Below, in pieces: positions 34,844-44,464 of a stretch of DNA of 64,000 nt. Source of the DNA: DASRLE01 sp963825315 (GTDB lineage: Bacteria; Verrucomicrobiota; Verrucomicrobiia; Limisphaerales; Palsa-1400); contig CAWGST010000001.1 of assembly GCA_963825315.1 (NCBI GenBank), forward strand, positions 1,116,001-1,180,000. The letters are read 5' to 3'. Under the pieces are notes generated by a model. It made no database searches, was not told the origin of the DNA, and saw only the letters and a program-made list of their open reading frames with translations. Position 1 is the first letter of the stretch. Each line of letters starts with the position of its first letter. The position numbers were made by a program, and so were the translations under genes.

Positions 34844-36688
34844 TTACTTCGAGTAAATCTCCCCGCCCTTTTCGACGAACTGTTTGGCCTTCTCCGCCAG
34901 GCCCAGGCGGATGGCCTCTTCTTCGGCGACTCCCTGCTCTTCCGCATACTTGCGCACGTCTTCGGTGATCTTCATGCTGCAAAAGTGCGGGCCGCACATG
35001 GAACAGAAGTGCGCCGTCTTGGCCCCTTCCTGCGGCAAGATCTCGTCGTGAAACTCGCGCGCGGTCGGCGGATCGAGCGAGAGGTTGAATTGATCTTCCC
35101 AGCGAAATTCAAACCGCGCCTTGCTCAAGGCGTTGTCGCGATATTGCGCGCCGGGATGGCCCTTGGCCAGATCAGCCGCGTGGGCCGCAATTTTGTAAGC
35201 GATCACGCCGTCCTTGACATCTTTCTTGTTCGGCAAGCCCAGATGTTCCTTGGGCGTGACGTAACAGAGCATCGCGCAGCCGTGCCATCCGATCATCGCC
35301 GCCCCGATCGCGCTGGTGATGTGATCGTAACCGGGGGCAATGTCCGTGGTCAGCGGACCCAGCGTGTAAAAAGGGGCTTCATGGCACCATTCCAGTTGTT
35401 TGGTCATGTTCTCCTGGATCATGTGCATCGGGATATGGCCCGGACCCTCGTTCATCACCTGGACGCCGCAAGCCCAGGCGCGACGGGTCAGGTCGCCTTG
35501 CGTCTTGAGTTCGGCGAATTGCGCCTCGTCATTGGCGTCGGCAATGCAGCCGGGGCGCAGGCCGTCGCCAATCGAAAAACTCACATCGTAGGCCGCCATG
35601 ATCCCGCATATTTCGTCCCAGTGCGTGTAGGTGAAATTCTCGCGGTGATGGGCCAGGCACCACTTGGCCAAAATCGATCCGCCGCGGCTGACAATCCCGG
35701 TGGCGCGACGGGCCGTCAGCGGGATGAAGCGCAGCAGGACGCCGGCATGAATGGTGAAATAATCCACGCCTTGCTCGCATTGTTCGATCAAGGTGTCCCG
35801 ATAAATTTCCCAAGTCAGCTCCTCCGCTTTTCCGCCGACTTTTTCCAGCGCCTGATAAATCGGCACGGTGCCGATCGGCACGGGCGAATTGCGCAGAATC
35901 CATTCGCGCGTCGCGTGAATATTTTTGCCGGTGGACAAATCCATCACGGTGTCGGCCCCCCATTTGATCGCCCACCGCATTTTTTCAACCTCCTCCTCGA
36001 TGCTGGAGGCCACGGCGGAGTTGCCGATGTTGGCGTTGATTTTCACCAGGAAATTCCGCCCGATGATCATTGGCTCCAGTTCCGGATGGTTGATGTTGCA
36101 GGGAATGATGGCCCGGCCGCGCGCCACTTCATCCCGCACGAACTCCGGCGTGATGTGCGCGGGAATTGCCGCGCCGAACGAATGGCCCGGATGCTGCCGC
36201 CACAGTTCGCCGCCGCCCGGCGGTTCCTCCCGTCCCATGTTCTCGCGAATGGCGATGAACTCCATCTCCGGCGTAATGATTCCCTGGCGGGCATAATGCA
36301 ATTGCGTGACCACCTTCCCGGCCCTGGCCCGCAACGGCCGCGGCCGCGGCTGGTTGAACATGGCGTGGCCGTTGTCCTCCGCGTCAGCGCGGCGTTCTTC
36401 GCAGGCCTCGACATCCCCCCGGCGCGCGATCCAATCCCGGCGCAAGCCGGGCAGACCCTCCCGCACCGTGCCGGCAAACGACTCGTCCCCCCACGGACCA
36501 CTGCAATCATAGATCCGGACGGACTCGTTGACTGCGCCCCGGCCATCGCGCGTTTGGGTTGGGCTGAGAGTAATCTCGCGGAAAGGAACGCGAATGTCCG
36601 GATGCCGTTTGCCGGGCAGAAAAACTTTTTTGGAATTGGGCAGCGCCTCGCTGCTGTGAGGTTCGAAGGACTCTTTCGTCGCGATCAT
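34844..36688 (-). CDS. thiC: Phosphomethylpyrimidine synthase (hydroxymethylpyrimidine phosphate synthase)
   Basis: A 614-residue radical SAM enzyme that rearranges aminoimidazole ribotide into HMP-phosphate for thiamine. The C-terminal iron-sulfur motif CSMCGPHFC is present, along with MNEGPGHIPMHMIQENM, FYTLGPLTTDIAPGYDH and TVMDLSTGKNIHATREWIL. The N-terminal domain typical of bacterial ThiC is complete. The ATG at 36688 is preferred; a TTG two codons upstream is also open. A TPP riboswitch stands upstream, so thiamine diphosphate should lower expression. Confidence 0.97.
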   Translation of the reverse strand: MIATKESFEPHSSEALPNSKKVFLPGKRHPDIRVPFREITLSPTQTRDGRGAVNESVRIYDCSGPWGDESFAGTVREGLPGLRRDWIARRGDVEACEERRADAEDNGHAMFNQPRPRPLRARAGKVVTQLHYARQGIITPEMEFIAIRENMGREEPPGGGELWRQHPGHSFGAAIPAHITPEFVRDEVARGRAIIPCNINHPELEPMIIGRNFLVKINANIGNSAVASSIEEEVEKMRWAIKWGADTVMDLSTGKNIHATREWILRNSPVPIGTVPIYQALEKVGGKAEELTWEIYRDTLIEQCEQGVDYFTIHAGVLLRFIPLTARRATGIVSRGGSILAKWCLAHHRENFTYTHWDEICGIMAAYDVSFSIGDGLRPGCIADANDEAQFAELKTQGDLTRRAWACGVQVMNEGPGHIPMHMIQENMTKQLEWCHEAPFYTLGPLTTDIAPGYDHITSAIGAAMIGWHGCAMLCYVTPKEHLGLPNKKDVKDGVIAYKIAAHAADLAKGHPGAQYRDNALSKARFEFRWEDQFNLSLDPPTAREFHDEILPQEGAKTAHFCSMCGPHFCSMKITEDVRKYAEEQGVAEEEAIRLGLAEKAKQFVEKGGEIYSK

Positions 36689-36727
36689 AATCAATATTTG
36701 ACACGAAGTTTGGGCGGAGAGAAACCC

Positions 36728-36826
36728 AGGGCAGGCTGCTTCCCTTCGCCAGCATTACCTGGATCAGGTTCAACGGGTCTTTTGCATCCGCAAAACTCTC
36801 AGCCTATCGGCTCCCCGCACAAAGGA
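36728..36826 (-). ncRNA. TPP riboswitch (THI element) upstream of thiC
   Basis: On the minus strand the leader reads GGGGAGCC...GGCTGAGAG, then GACCCGTTGAACCTGATCC, AGGTAATGCTGGCGAAGGGA. These are the conserved J and P segments of the TPP aptamer (CUGAGA and ACCUGAUC..GGUAAUGC..GCGNAGGGA). It sits about 40 bases upstream of the thiC start, the normal position. Confidence 0.95.
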
Positions 36827-37825
36827 AAAACTACGCCCAAGCCTCCGCAACGCAAGTCCGATTTTGCGCCGGATTTTGCGCCGCCCTGATTTTTTAGCCT
36901 TTAGCCTTCAGCCTTCAGCCTTTTCGATACATGGGTCTGGAAAATCGGCAACATCGGCTACATTCTTGATAGTCAACGGTTTAGCTGGCAACACAATCGG
37001 CAACACAACGGCAACATGTAGCTGCTTTTCGTCATTCGCCGCCTCAGAAGCTGTATAAAATGAGCCATCTGATCAGGCTCTTGGCTCGCCTGGCCTGAAG
37101 CTCTCCAATGTTCTTATGTGATTGCTGCTAAGAACCCGTCTGGCTTGCGCTTCAAGTTCATCTTTTTTTAATCGGCAACACGGCAACAAGCCTTATTTTA
37201 CAGGGGTTTCGTTGAGCTTTTCGGCTGGCAACACAGCGGCAACGGTTGGCAACACTTTCGGTTCTTCGCTGTTTTCGGTGGAATTGAGTTTCATTAAAAG
37301 CCGTCTTTGGCCCCAAATTGGAGCGGCCAGCCGGAGCGAAGGAGCGCAGCGCACGGCTGAAGTGACTGGGATTCTGTACCCCCCCCCACCCCCCCGCTAC
37401 AGTGCTACAAACGTTGATTATCAATGACTTGGGGTGCAACAAGGGTGCTACAATTGGGCTTATTTGTAGCACCTGTAGCACGCTGGCATCACACCTACCG
37501 CGTCCGCTCATGGCAAGGGCGGCGTGGAGGCCAGAATCCAGGCGACACTTGCCGCGTTTCTATTCCACCGAAATCAGCGAGGAACCCTTCTCCGGGGGGT
37601 GAAGTCAAAACGGGCGGCGGGTGAATCGCTACGCATTACAATCAGGGTATTTTTGCATTCTCACCAGCGTAGCGATTCACCCGCCGCCCGTTTCAAATTT
37701 CCCCGCCAGAAACCTGTAAACTTAAGAAGCCCACTATGAAAGATGAGCCGCGTCTTGAATGCGATTTGGCTTGAAAGTGTAGTTGAGGTTGTCAGACTTT
37801 GCCCCGGAACGACAGGATCATATCC
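36827..37825. other. Repeat-rich stretch of about 1 kb without a supported gene
   Basis: It contains tandem AGCCTTC copies (about 36896-36920), a 20-bp sequence shared with 559-578 (36934-36953), about ten scattered GGCAACA/CGGCAACA motifs up to 37255, a C-tract interrupted by A (about 37380-37395), GCTACA repeats (about 37398-37480) and a large inverted repeat (37611-37690). Short open frames show no family match and are probably not translated. The promoter of the regulator gene must lie near its end. Confidence 0.6.
37611..37690. repeat. 24-bp perfect inverted repeat with 32-base loop
   Basis: CGGGCGGCGGGTGAATCGCT + ACGC (37611-37634) is exactly complementary to 37667-37690. The loop is AT-richer. 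A stem this long could end transcription or be a small non-autonomous element; no coding potential is seen inside. Confidence 0.7.
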
Positions 37826-38890
37826 ATGAGTGACAGAATCATATCGTCCAACACGGTGCAGGCGCGGCGGCTGGCGCGCGAATGGTCACAAGCGGACCTG
37901 GCGAAACGGGCGGGTATTTCGCGCGCGGCGGTCAGCGCCATAGAAGGGGAACGACTCTCGCCGTCGGTCGCAACAGCCCTGGCATTGGCGGCGGCGTTGG
38001 AATGTTCGGTTGAGGAATTGTTCCGCCGTGAGACAACGCCCGTTTCGACCGCGCCTGACTGGGCGTGGTTGCCGCGCGCGGGAACGTGCCGCTACTGGGA
38101 GGCAAACGTAAACTCGCGGCAGCGGCTGTATCCGGTTGAGGCGGGGACGCTGAACCCGGCGCGGCATGACGGCGTATGGTCGAACGGAGTGCTGCGCGAG
38201 AGCGGGCCGGCGGCGGCGGCGGAAACGACGCTGGTGATGGCGTGTTGTGATCCGGCGGCCGGTTTGCTGGCGGCAGAATATGCGCGCGCCTCCGGATTTC
38301 GAATGCTGGTGTTTCCGCGCGGCGGACGCAACGCGCTGGATTTGCTGCGGCAAGGGCTGGTTCATGTCGCGGGGCTGCACTATTCCACGGCCGAGCATCC
38401 GGAACGCAATGCTGAGACTGTGCGCGCGCAGTTTGACGGCGATTGCCGGCTGCTCCGCGTGGCGCGATGGGAAACCGGCATCGCGCTGGCGACGGATGAC
38501 CATTCGCGTTCGGCGGAAGGCGTGGCGCGGCGTCAACTGCGCTGGGCGGCGCGGGAATCCGGTTCCGCGGCGCGCGAATGTTTGGACGAACTGCTCGGCA
38601 GCCGGCGGTTTTCGGGGCGCGAGGTCAACGGACACGCGGCGGTGGCCGAGGCCGTGCGCGCCGGCTGGGCGGAGGCGGGGGTTTGTGTGCGCTTCAGCGC
38701 GGACGAGGCCGGGGTGAATTTTCTGCCGGTGCGCACGGAGGCTTTGGATTTGTGTTTTGCCGCCGCGTTGCAACACGACCCGCGCCTTCAAGCGCTTGTG
38801 CGGTTGTTGCGCACCCGCGCCTGCCGCCGCCTGATCAGCGAACTGGCCGGTTACAACGCGCGGGAAACGGGAGAAATCCTGGCTTTATGA
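37826..38890 (+). CDS. XRE-type transcription regulator with a periplasmic-binding-like sensor domain
   Basis: A 354-residue protein. Residues 10-65 are an XRE helix-turn-helix (ARRLAREWSQADLAKRAGIS with RAAVSAIEGERLSPS). Residues 95-340 form a substrate-binding-like domain (VMACCDPAAGLLAAEYA, ..LVHVAGLHYST), the PBP_like module often joined to ModE or XRE domains in molybdate- or tungstate-responsive regulators. The ATG at 37826 was chosen over 37799 because it lies closer to the HTH. The truncated molbindin gene downstream supports a molybdate link. It should bind DNA and an anion-like ligand in the cytoplasm. Confidence 0.8.
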   Translation: MSDRIISSNTVQARRLAREWSQADLAKRAGISRAAVSAIEGERLSPSVATALALAAALECSVEELFRRETTPVSTAPDWAWLPRAGTCRYWEANVNSRQRLYPVEAGTLNPARHDGVWSNGVLRESGPAAAAETTLVMACCDPAAGLLAAEYARASGFRMLVFPRGGRNALDLLRQGLVHVAGLHYSTAEHPERNAETVRAQFDGDCRLLRVARWETGIALATDDHSRSAEGVARRQLRWAARESGSAARECLDELLGSRRFSGREVNGHAAVAEAVRAGWAEAGVCVRFSADEAGVNFLPVRTEALDLCFAAALQHDPRLQALVRLLRTRACRRLISELAGYNARETGEILAL

Positions 38891-38940
38891 CTTTATCCCA
38901 ATAAACCTCCAACTCAACCAAACTGAAAATATAACATGCA

Positions 38941-39882
38941 ATGAAACATCACCCGCCACTCGACCGAACATTGAAACACATGATGACACCAATTGAATTA
39001 ATTGCCGTCCCGCATACGTTAAAACGTTGCACTGCGCGCGCCTTCGCCGCGTTTCTATTGCTGACAGCACTCACGCCGGGCCGCGCGCAGGGCACCACCA
39101 ACAACCCCAGGTCAGGGGACGGTTATTTTGCGGATTGGTTCGCGCGCGTGTCCAGAATCCAATCCGGGCAGCCGCATTGGATCACGCCGATGACTACGGT
39201 GACTCCCCGACTGGAGGAGGAGCTCCGCTATGACCAGTCATGGGAAAGCAATAACAAGGGCAGCCAGATAACCAGCTACGGCAGCGGCAAGGGGCTGGAG
39301 CTTATTCCCTGGGACAACATTGAAGTCATTCTGGGCATTCCGGCCTGGCAAAGTTACAATAAGCCGGCGGGGATGGACGGATTTGCCGACGACAGTTTCC
39401 TGCTCAAATACCGCATTGCCGCTGCCAACGAGGAGAATGGAAATTATATCGTGACGGCCTTTCTGGGCCTGTCCGTTCCGTCCGGCAAACAACAGCTCAC
39501 GCAGGATCATTACATAGTGACTCCGACGCTGGCCCTGGGCAAGGGCTGGGGGGATTTCGACGTGCAACAGACCCTGGGCGTTTCCATCCCTGACGAGGGC
39601 GCCGCCCCGGAGGGATCGGGCACGCCGCTGCAAATCAACACCGCCCTGCAATACCGGCTGATCAAAGTGTTGTGGCCGGAAGTAGAAGTCAATTATACTT
39701 ATTGGGGGAACGGCGAGCACACCGGCAAAAACCAGGTTTTCCTCAGCCCTGGATTTCTGATGGGCCGGTTTCCGATTTGGAACCGGGTGGGCGTGACCAT
39801 TGGTTTGGCCTATCAAGTCGCGCTGACTGATGCTCCGACCTTCAACCACAATTTCATACTCTCGATGAGAATCCCATTTTGA
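38941..39882 (+). CDS. Outer-membrane beta-barrel protein of unknown substrate
   Basis: A 313-residue protein with a long N-terminus and a signal-like segment (AFAAFLLLTALTPGRAQG) around residues 35-50; a later ATG at residue 14 or 15 would give a more standard signal peptide. The mature part has alternating hydrophobic strands (ATNENGNYIVTAFLGLSVPS-like) and ends in RIPF, a terminal aromatic typical of outer-membrane barrels. It resembles MetA-pathway-type barrel proteins. It sits between a molybdate-type regulator and a molbindin fragment and may be the outer-membrane part of an uptake system; this is inferred from position. Confidence 0.65.
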   Translation: MKHHPPLDRTLKHMMTPIELIAVPHTLKRCTARAFAAFLLLTALTPGRAQGTTNNPRSGDGYFADWFARVSRIQSGQPHWITPMTTVTPRLEEELRYDQSWESNNKGSQITSYGSGKGLELIPWDNIEVILGIPAWQSYNKPAGMDGFADDSFLLKYRIAAANEENGNYIVTAFLGLSVPSGKQQLTQDHYIVTPTLALGKGWGDFDVQQTLGVSIPDEGAAPEGSGTPLQINTALQYRLIKVLWPEVEVNYTYWGNGEHTGKNQVFLSPGFLMGRFPIWNRVGVTIGLAYQVALTDAPTFNHNFILSMRIPF

Positions 39883-39992
39883 GCCTAAGCCGGTCCCGCG
39901 CATCGCTTGAAGTCAGTTTGTTGTTTCATCCGCCGCCGCGAAAGGATAGATTGACGCGCCGGCAAATGGCCGGTGGAATCAAAAGGAGAATA

Positions 39993-40142
39993 ATGAAACT
40001 GAGCGCCCGCAATATTCTCAAAGGCAGGATCAAACGCATCAAACGAGGCCCCATCAGCGGCCTCGTTGTCTTGGAAATCGTCAAAGTCAAAGGGTCGGTC
40101 CTCGGAAATTGGTATTCCCTCATTTTGTTTCCAATTTCATAG
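39993..40142 (+). pseudogene. mop: Truncated molbindin (Mop/TOBE domain)
   Basis: The ATG at 39993 has GGAG seven bases upstream. MKLSARNILKGRIKRIKRG followed by PISGLVVLEI is the start of a molybdate-binding TOBE domain (MKxSARN.LKG.V..I..G.V...VVLE). Intact molbindins have about 68 residues; here the match ends near residue 34 and a foreign tail runs to a stop at 49. The break lies at the edge of the restriction-modification island, which probably removed the rest and any transport genes beyond. Confidence 0.75.
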
Positions 40143-40165
40143 GAGCCGTTCGTTGATTGAGCCTT

Positions 40166-40468
40166 TCATGTCGGGCTTGTCGCGAAATCACGCCACGCGG
40201 CAGACGCGGATTTCACGGCCTGATAATTCTTGTCCAATTCCGGTTGGAGAAGGATCAAAGCGGCGATGCGGCGGGCCATGTGCTCGACTTCACGAGCCTC
40301 GTCCGGTGTGAGGGCGCGACCGAGTAATTCAAATTCACGGTAGCTCAACCACTTCTTGATGACCTGATAACCGCCAATGGTGTAGTCCCAAACCTTTTCC
40401 GGCACGTTGACCCAGCAGGCGGAGTCGTTCAGGAAAACGTCGTGCGTGGCGGGGCAGGGCAAATTCAT
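40166..40468 (-). CDS. Stand-alone copy of the type ISP-like specificity-domain C-terminus
   Basis: A 100-residue protein reading MNLPCPATHDVFLNDSACW, then NVPEKVWDYTIGGYQVIKKW, then LSYREFELLGRALTPDEARE. It is about three-quarters identical to the last 85 residues of the large enzyme encoded just upstream (40797-41060), and the DNA is also very similar (compare 40343-40413 with 40953-41023). Its ATG overlaps the stop of the 114-residue gene. It may be a remnant of a second enzyme, or a free half-domain that swaps with the main one. Confidence 0.75.
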   Translation of the reverse strand: MNLPCPATHDVFLNDSACWVNVPEKVWDYTIGGYQVIKKWLSYREFELLGRALTPDEAREVEHMARRIAALILLQPELDKNYQAVKSASAAWRDFATSPT

Positions 40469-40809
40469 CGTCTCACCTCGTTGCATTTCGTCGCCGTTTT
40501 CAAACGGTTCAAGATCATTTCGGCCGTAAAGTGTTCGAGCCACAATCGCTCGCGCGTGGCGGTCGCCCATTCGTTTGGCTCGTTGCCATAAACCAGATCG
40601 ATCGCGCGGATGCTCTCCAACTTCTTCGCCATATCTTCCCGCAACTGTCGCTCCGCATCCGGCAAGTCGTGCATCACCGCCACGGAACGCCCCACCAATG
40701 CCGCGTCCACCAGCCCCGGCCTCGCCCAATCACCTGGAGGAACGTGAAACGGACCACATGGCAACGGGGCGGAAAGTTCCGTTTGCGCGTCGTCGTTCAT
40801 GTTTTCCAA
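40465..40809 (-). CDS. Small protein of unknown function inside the restriction-modification island
   Basis: A 114-residue protein starting inside the end of the large enzyme gene and ending in the start of the 100-residue tail gene, so the three are translationally coupled. The sequence is charged and helical (DAERQLREDMAKKLESIRAI), with a WATATRERLWLEHFTAEMIL segment. No family is recognised. It could help target recognition or protect the host, or be a passenger created by the duplication. Confidence 0.6.
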   Translation of the reverse strand: MENMNDDAQTELSAPLPCGPFHVPPGDWARPGLVDAALVGRSVAVMHDLPDAERQLREDMAKKLESIRAIDLVYGNEPNEWATATRERLWLEHFTAEMILNRLKTATKCNEVRR

Positions 40810-43800
40810 TCGAATGTTTTCGCCTTCACGCGCAGATAATTGGCATCCAGTTCTGGCTGAAGGAGAATCAGCGCAGCGATGCGACTCGCCATGCGGGTAA
40901 CTTCGCGAGCTTCCTCGGTGGTGAGTGCGCGGCCCAGCAATGCGTGCTCACGGTAGCTCAACCACTTCTTAATGACCTGATAACCGCCGATGGTGTAGTT
41001 CCAGACTTTTTCCGGCACGTTGCGCCAGCAGGCCGCGTTGTTGAGATAAACGTCGTGCGTGGATTCGCCGAGCAACGGAGAGGTTTCGTCCGCCGCGCAG
41101 CCGCCCGTTTCGAGTCTGCCTTTGCCGGGCATCGTCACGCCGCCTTTTCCAGCGTGGCCCCAGCCGGCGGTGAGGGAGAGATTCAAGGGTTCTTGCGTTA
41201 GTCGCGTCACCACCGCGAGCCTCACCAACTCTGGACGAATCTTACCCGCGTCAACGCCGGTCAACCGGGGTTTCCGTGTCAAGCAAAGCGGCGACTTGGC
41301 TGCCCAATTCGGCGGAGGCGAGCAAAGCGGCTTTTGATTCGGGCAACGGAATTCGCGGCCAATCCTGACGAACACCGTCGGCGTTTTCCGCGAGATACGC
41401 GGGCGAATAACCAATGGCGAGCGCGTGCATCCAAATCAATGCCGCTGTCTCTGCGTCATCATCGGAATTTTTGATGCCGAGTTTGGCGAGATAAGCGCGG
41501 GCGGCGGGCGAAAGGTTGGCGGTGGTTTTTTCTTTGCCCGCTTTGAATACGGGCGCGGCCTCATGTAAGATGTTGCCAAATTCGCCGTTGCCGTCGTCCT
41601 TTTTCTTTGGTTTGGTTTTTAACGCGAGGCGCAAACGCAATGGAATCGCAACGGCATCAGGCGTCAAATAATGATCGTCGGACAGGCACACCGTGAAACT
41701 CATTGGCGCACCTTCAGGACTGCGCGGGCAATTCATGCGCGTGAGAAGAAACGAATTTCCATTCCAAAAGTGTTGCCAGAGCGTCGGGCGCGAACGATTC
41801 CACAACGGACTAACATCGCTGTAATAACAATAACGAGTTTCAAAAGGCCGAAGTGCGTAACGGCGAATATGCGTCGGTTCAAAATCTTCTTCCGCTTGGA
41901 CTTTGGGCCGCACTTTCTGGGCGTCAAAGCCCGCGGCGTCTTCCGTCAAACCGGTTTTCAAAGCCTTCAATTCATCCCAAGAAACATTCGGGTCGTAATA
42001 ATTCCGCATCCGCTTTTCCAAAGCAACGCGGTCAATGTCAATGAGTGCGCCGCCGCGTTTTTCCATGAGACCGTTGCTGGGCGCTTCGGCGCAAAGTTCG
42101 GTCAAGCGCGGCCATTCGAGATAGTGTGGCGCGACATCCGATGAGCGGAAACTGAAACGGTTATCCTGACTCGGCTCAACCTTCTCATATTGAGTGTCGA
42201 ACTTCTTTGCTTTGAGACTCGCCAACATTTGCGCGCGACGATCCACCGACCGCGCCTCGTTCAAATCGTCACGAAACATAACTAGCGATTTCCGCTTCTT
42301 TCCAGTCCGAACAAGCAAAGAGGTTGCAACCCCTTGCTGAATTCCTGCCGAAAAACCTTGGAGCGCAAAGATGGTTTCACTTGTCCGGCCATCCGGCGCA
42401 TATTCAGAAATCTTTCGGTTGCCATGCAGGTTTTCCACCCAAATACGGTCAAAAGATTTGAGCAGGTGTTGGCGCATGACGACGAACGACGGGTCACTAA
42501 TCCACGAGTGATTCGAGATGAAGCTGACAATTCCCTGACGCGGTTCATTTGGGAGGTTGTGCTCGGCAATCTTTCGTTCTGCAATGCGGAAGAAACGGAC
42601 GTAAAGATCGTCGAGATTGAATTTCTTGATGCCCCATTCCTTGACCAGGCCTTTTTTGTAAGGGTCGACCAAACCTTGCTCTTCCACCGGGCTGATGCCC
42701 GCGTAGGCATTGTAGGGCGGATTGCCGAGGATGACAAGAATCGGTTTTTCCTGCTTCACCTGGCCTGCGCCGGCGCGCTCGGCTTCCAGTTCCGGCCAGT
42801 TGGCAAGTTTTGGGTTTTCGCCTGCAAAATCCCAGCCGGTCAGCGCATTGGTCAGAAAAATCCCGGCGCGCTCGTTCTTTGAATCGTCCAGCGGCACGGC
42901 GAGATTTTGCAGGAGCAAACCCATTTGCAAATGCGCCACGACAAACGGCGCGGGCAGAAGTTCAAAACCAAAGACACGTTCCTGAGCGGCTTTCTTTACG
43001 TCAGCGGCATCCATCGCTTCGCCTCCACCGCGAGCAGAAAGTGTTTCGCCGATTTTCCGCAACACTTCGACGAGATAGGCGCCGGTGCCGCAGCAGGGGT
43101 CGAGCACGAACACGCGCGGGTCGGCCAAGCCGTCAGGAATGTCCAGTTCCTCGCGCAGCGCGGCGTCCACTCGGGCGACCTGGTATTGCACAATCTCCGG
43201 CGGAGTGTACCACACGCCGAGTTCCTTGCGCAGTTCGGGGTCGAAGGCTTCGAGGAACGGTTCGTAGAAATACTGGACGGCGTGGTCTTCAACGAAGCGG
43301 GCAAAGAATTCCTCTCGAATGACGCGGTTGAGCGTGGCGGCGGTCCAATCGAGAACTTCCACGAGTCCGAGCGGGCCGAGTTTGGTTGGCGTGGCGACTT
43401 GCTCGAAGAGCGCCTTGATCATCGGCACATGGAGCGTCCACGCGGCGGATTTCCAATCGAAGGCATCTTTGCGGTGAGGCTTTTCCTTGTGCCAGAGAAC
43501 CCAGGCGGAGAAAACGCCGTAGAACAGTGTCTGCACGAGGGTGGAGCGGAAGAAGTGTTCGCCTTTCTCCGCCTCGAACTTCATGCCCAGGGCTTCTTCC
43601 AGCGCCGTGCGGACGGCGGCGAGTTGCGGCAAATCTTTGGTGGCTTCCACGCGGGAGCGGGCATCGCGCGCATAGGAGGCAAGGAAGAAAGCGACATCCT
43701 TGGGATTGTTCAACGGCACGGCGTGAAGCAGGACGCGCTTGAGATATTCGGCCAATCGTTCGCCCAGTTCGTTGGCGGCTTTGCGCGGTTGCGCGGCAAC

Positions 43801-44262
43801 GGCCCAAAAGGATTTTTCGTCCGACGCGAGTTGAAAAGATTCGAGGGGGATGGGATTGCCGTTGTCGCCGCGTTTCAGGAGCAGAAAACTCCAGTAGTTC
43901 GTCACCAGCACCTGCCCGTAATGCTTGACGTAATCGTGGACTTGTTTGGTGTCGGCCACGTCGTCAACTTCCGCGTCGGCAGCCTTGACTTCAATGACGC
44001 CGCGCGAGGGAAGCGGGATTCCGAGGAGCGGAGCCTCTTCGTCCGTGTTCTTGAGTTGGTCGGGAGTGAACAGCCCGCCGTCCGGCAAACCCGCGCCGCT
44101 GTTCTTGACATGGATGAAACAGTGGACTTTTGGTTTGAGCGCGCGCCCAACGGCATTGAAGAGATTGGCAAGCGTGCCGTAGCCGGAAGTTTCCCTGACT
44201 ACCCCGCCAGAGGAACGCATGGCGCGCAATTCGCCGAGGTAGATTTCGAGGACGTTGGTCAT
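40797..44262 (-). CDS. Fused nuclease-adenine methyltransferase-specificity protein (type ISP/IIL-like), split by a frameshift
   Basis: The first frame (44262-41251, 1003 residues) has a PD-ExK-like site near residue 90 (GVIEVKAADAEVDDVADTKQ), then the methyltransferase: motif I FVLDPCCGTGAYLVEVL at about residue 392 and motif IV VILGNPPYNAY at about 505. The specificity region follows. The second frame (to 40797) supplies the end, with STHDVYLNNAACWRNVPEKV, then IGGYQVIKKWLSYREHALLG, the C-terminal type ISP/LlaBIII-like signature. The break is near 41255-41270 and removing one base would restore the frame. No helicase motifs are seen, so it is smaller than true ISP enzymes. The product would methylate and possibly cut a specific sequence; as written it lacks its own C-terminus. 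Confidence 0.8.
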
Positions 44263-44398
44263 GAGTGCCTCAAATGATTCTGAGATTTTCGCTTTATGTC
44301 CAAGCTAAAGCGCATTGGCATGGCACGAGTTTGCGCGGAAAATCTGCCAGCGTCAATTTCCGTCTCCGCGACGGGCGGCAGACGACTGATCCGAGGTT

Positions 44399-44417
44399 AA
44401 GCCCCGAATTCGGAATT
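44399..44417. repeat. Lone copy related to the RAYT terminal repeat
   Basis: AAGCCCCGAATTCGGAATT matches AAGCCCGGAATTCGGAATT of the RAYT left repeat (1479-1497) at 18 of 19 positions. No transposase is adjacent, as expected for a dispersed REP-like copy. Confidence 0.6.
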
Positions 44418-44464
44418 GTATTCGGTGAACGGGCCGCTCCCGCGCAAACGCAGGTTTTTATTTT

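Noticed and set aside
34829..36889. A 686-codon plus-strand frame opposite thiC
   Set aside because: It covers thiC and the riboswitch exactly, has no motifs, and thiC is certain.
36930..37260. GGCAACA copies considered as a CRISPR or tandem array
   Set aside because: Spacing is irregular, units are 7-8 bases and there are no equal-length spacers or cas genes.
42907..44277. A 456-codon plus-strand frame opposite the methyltransferase
   Set aside because: The minus strand carries NPPY and motif I; the plus strand shows no family.
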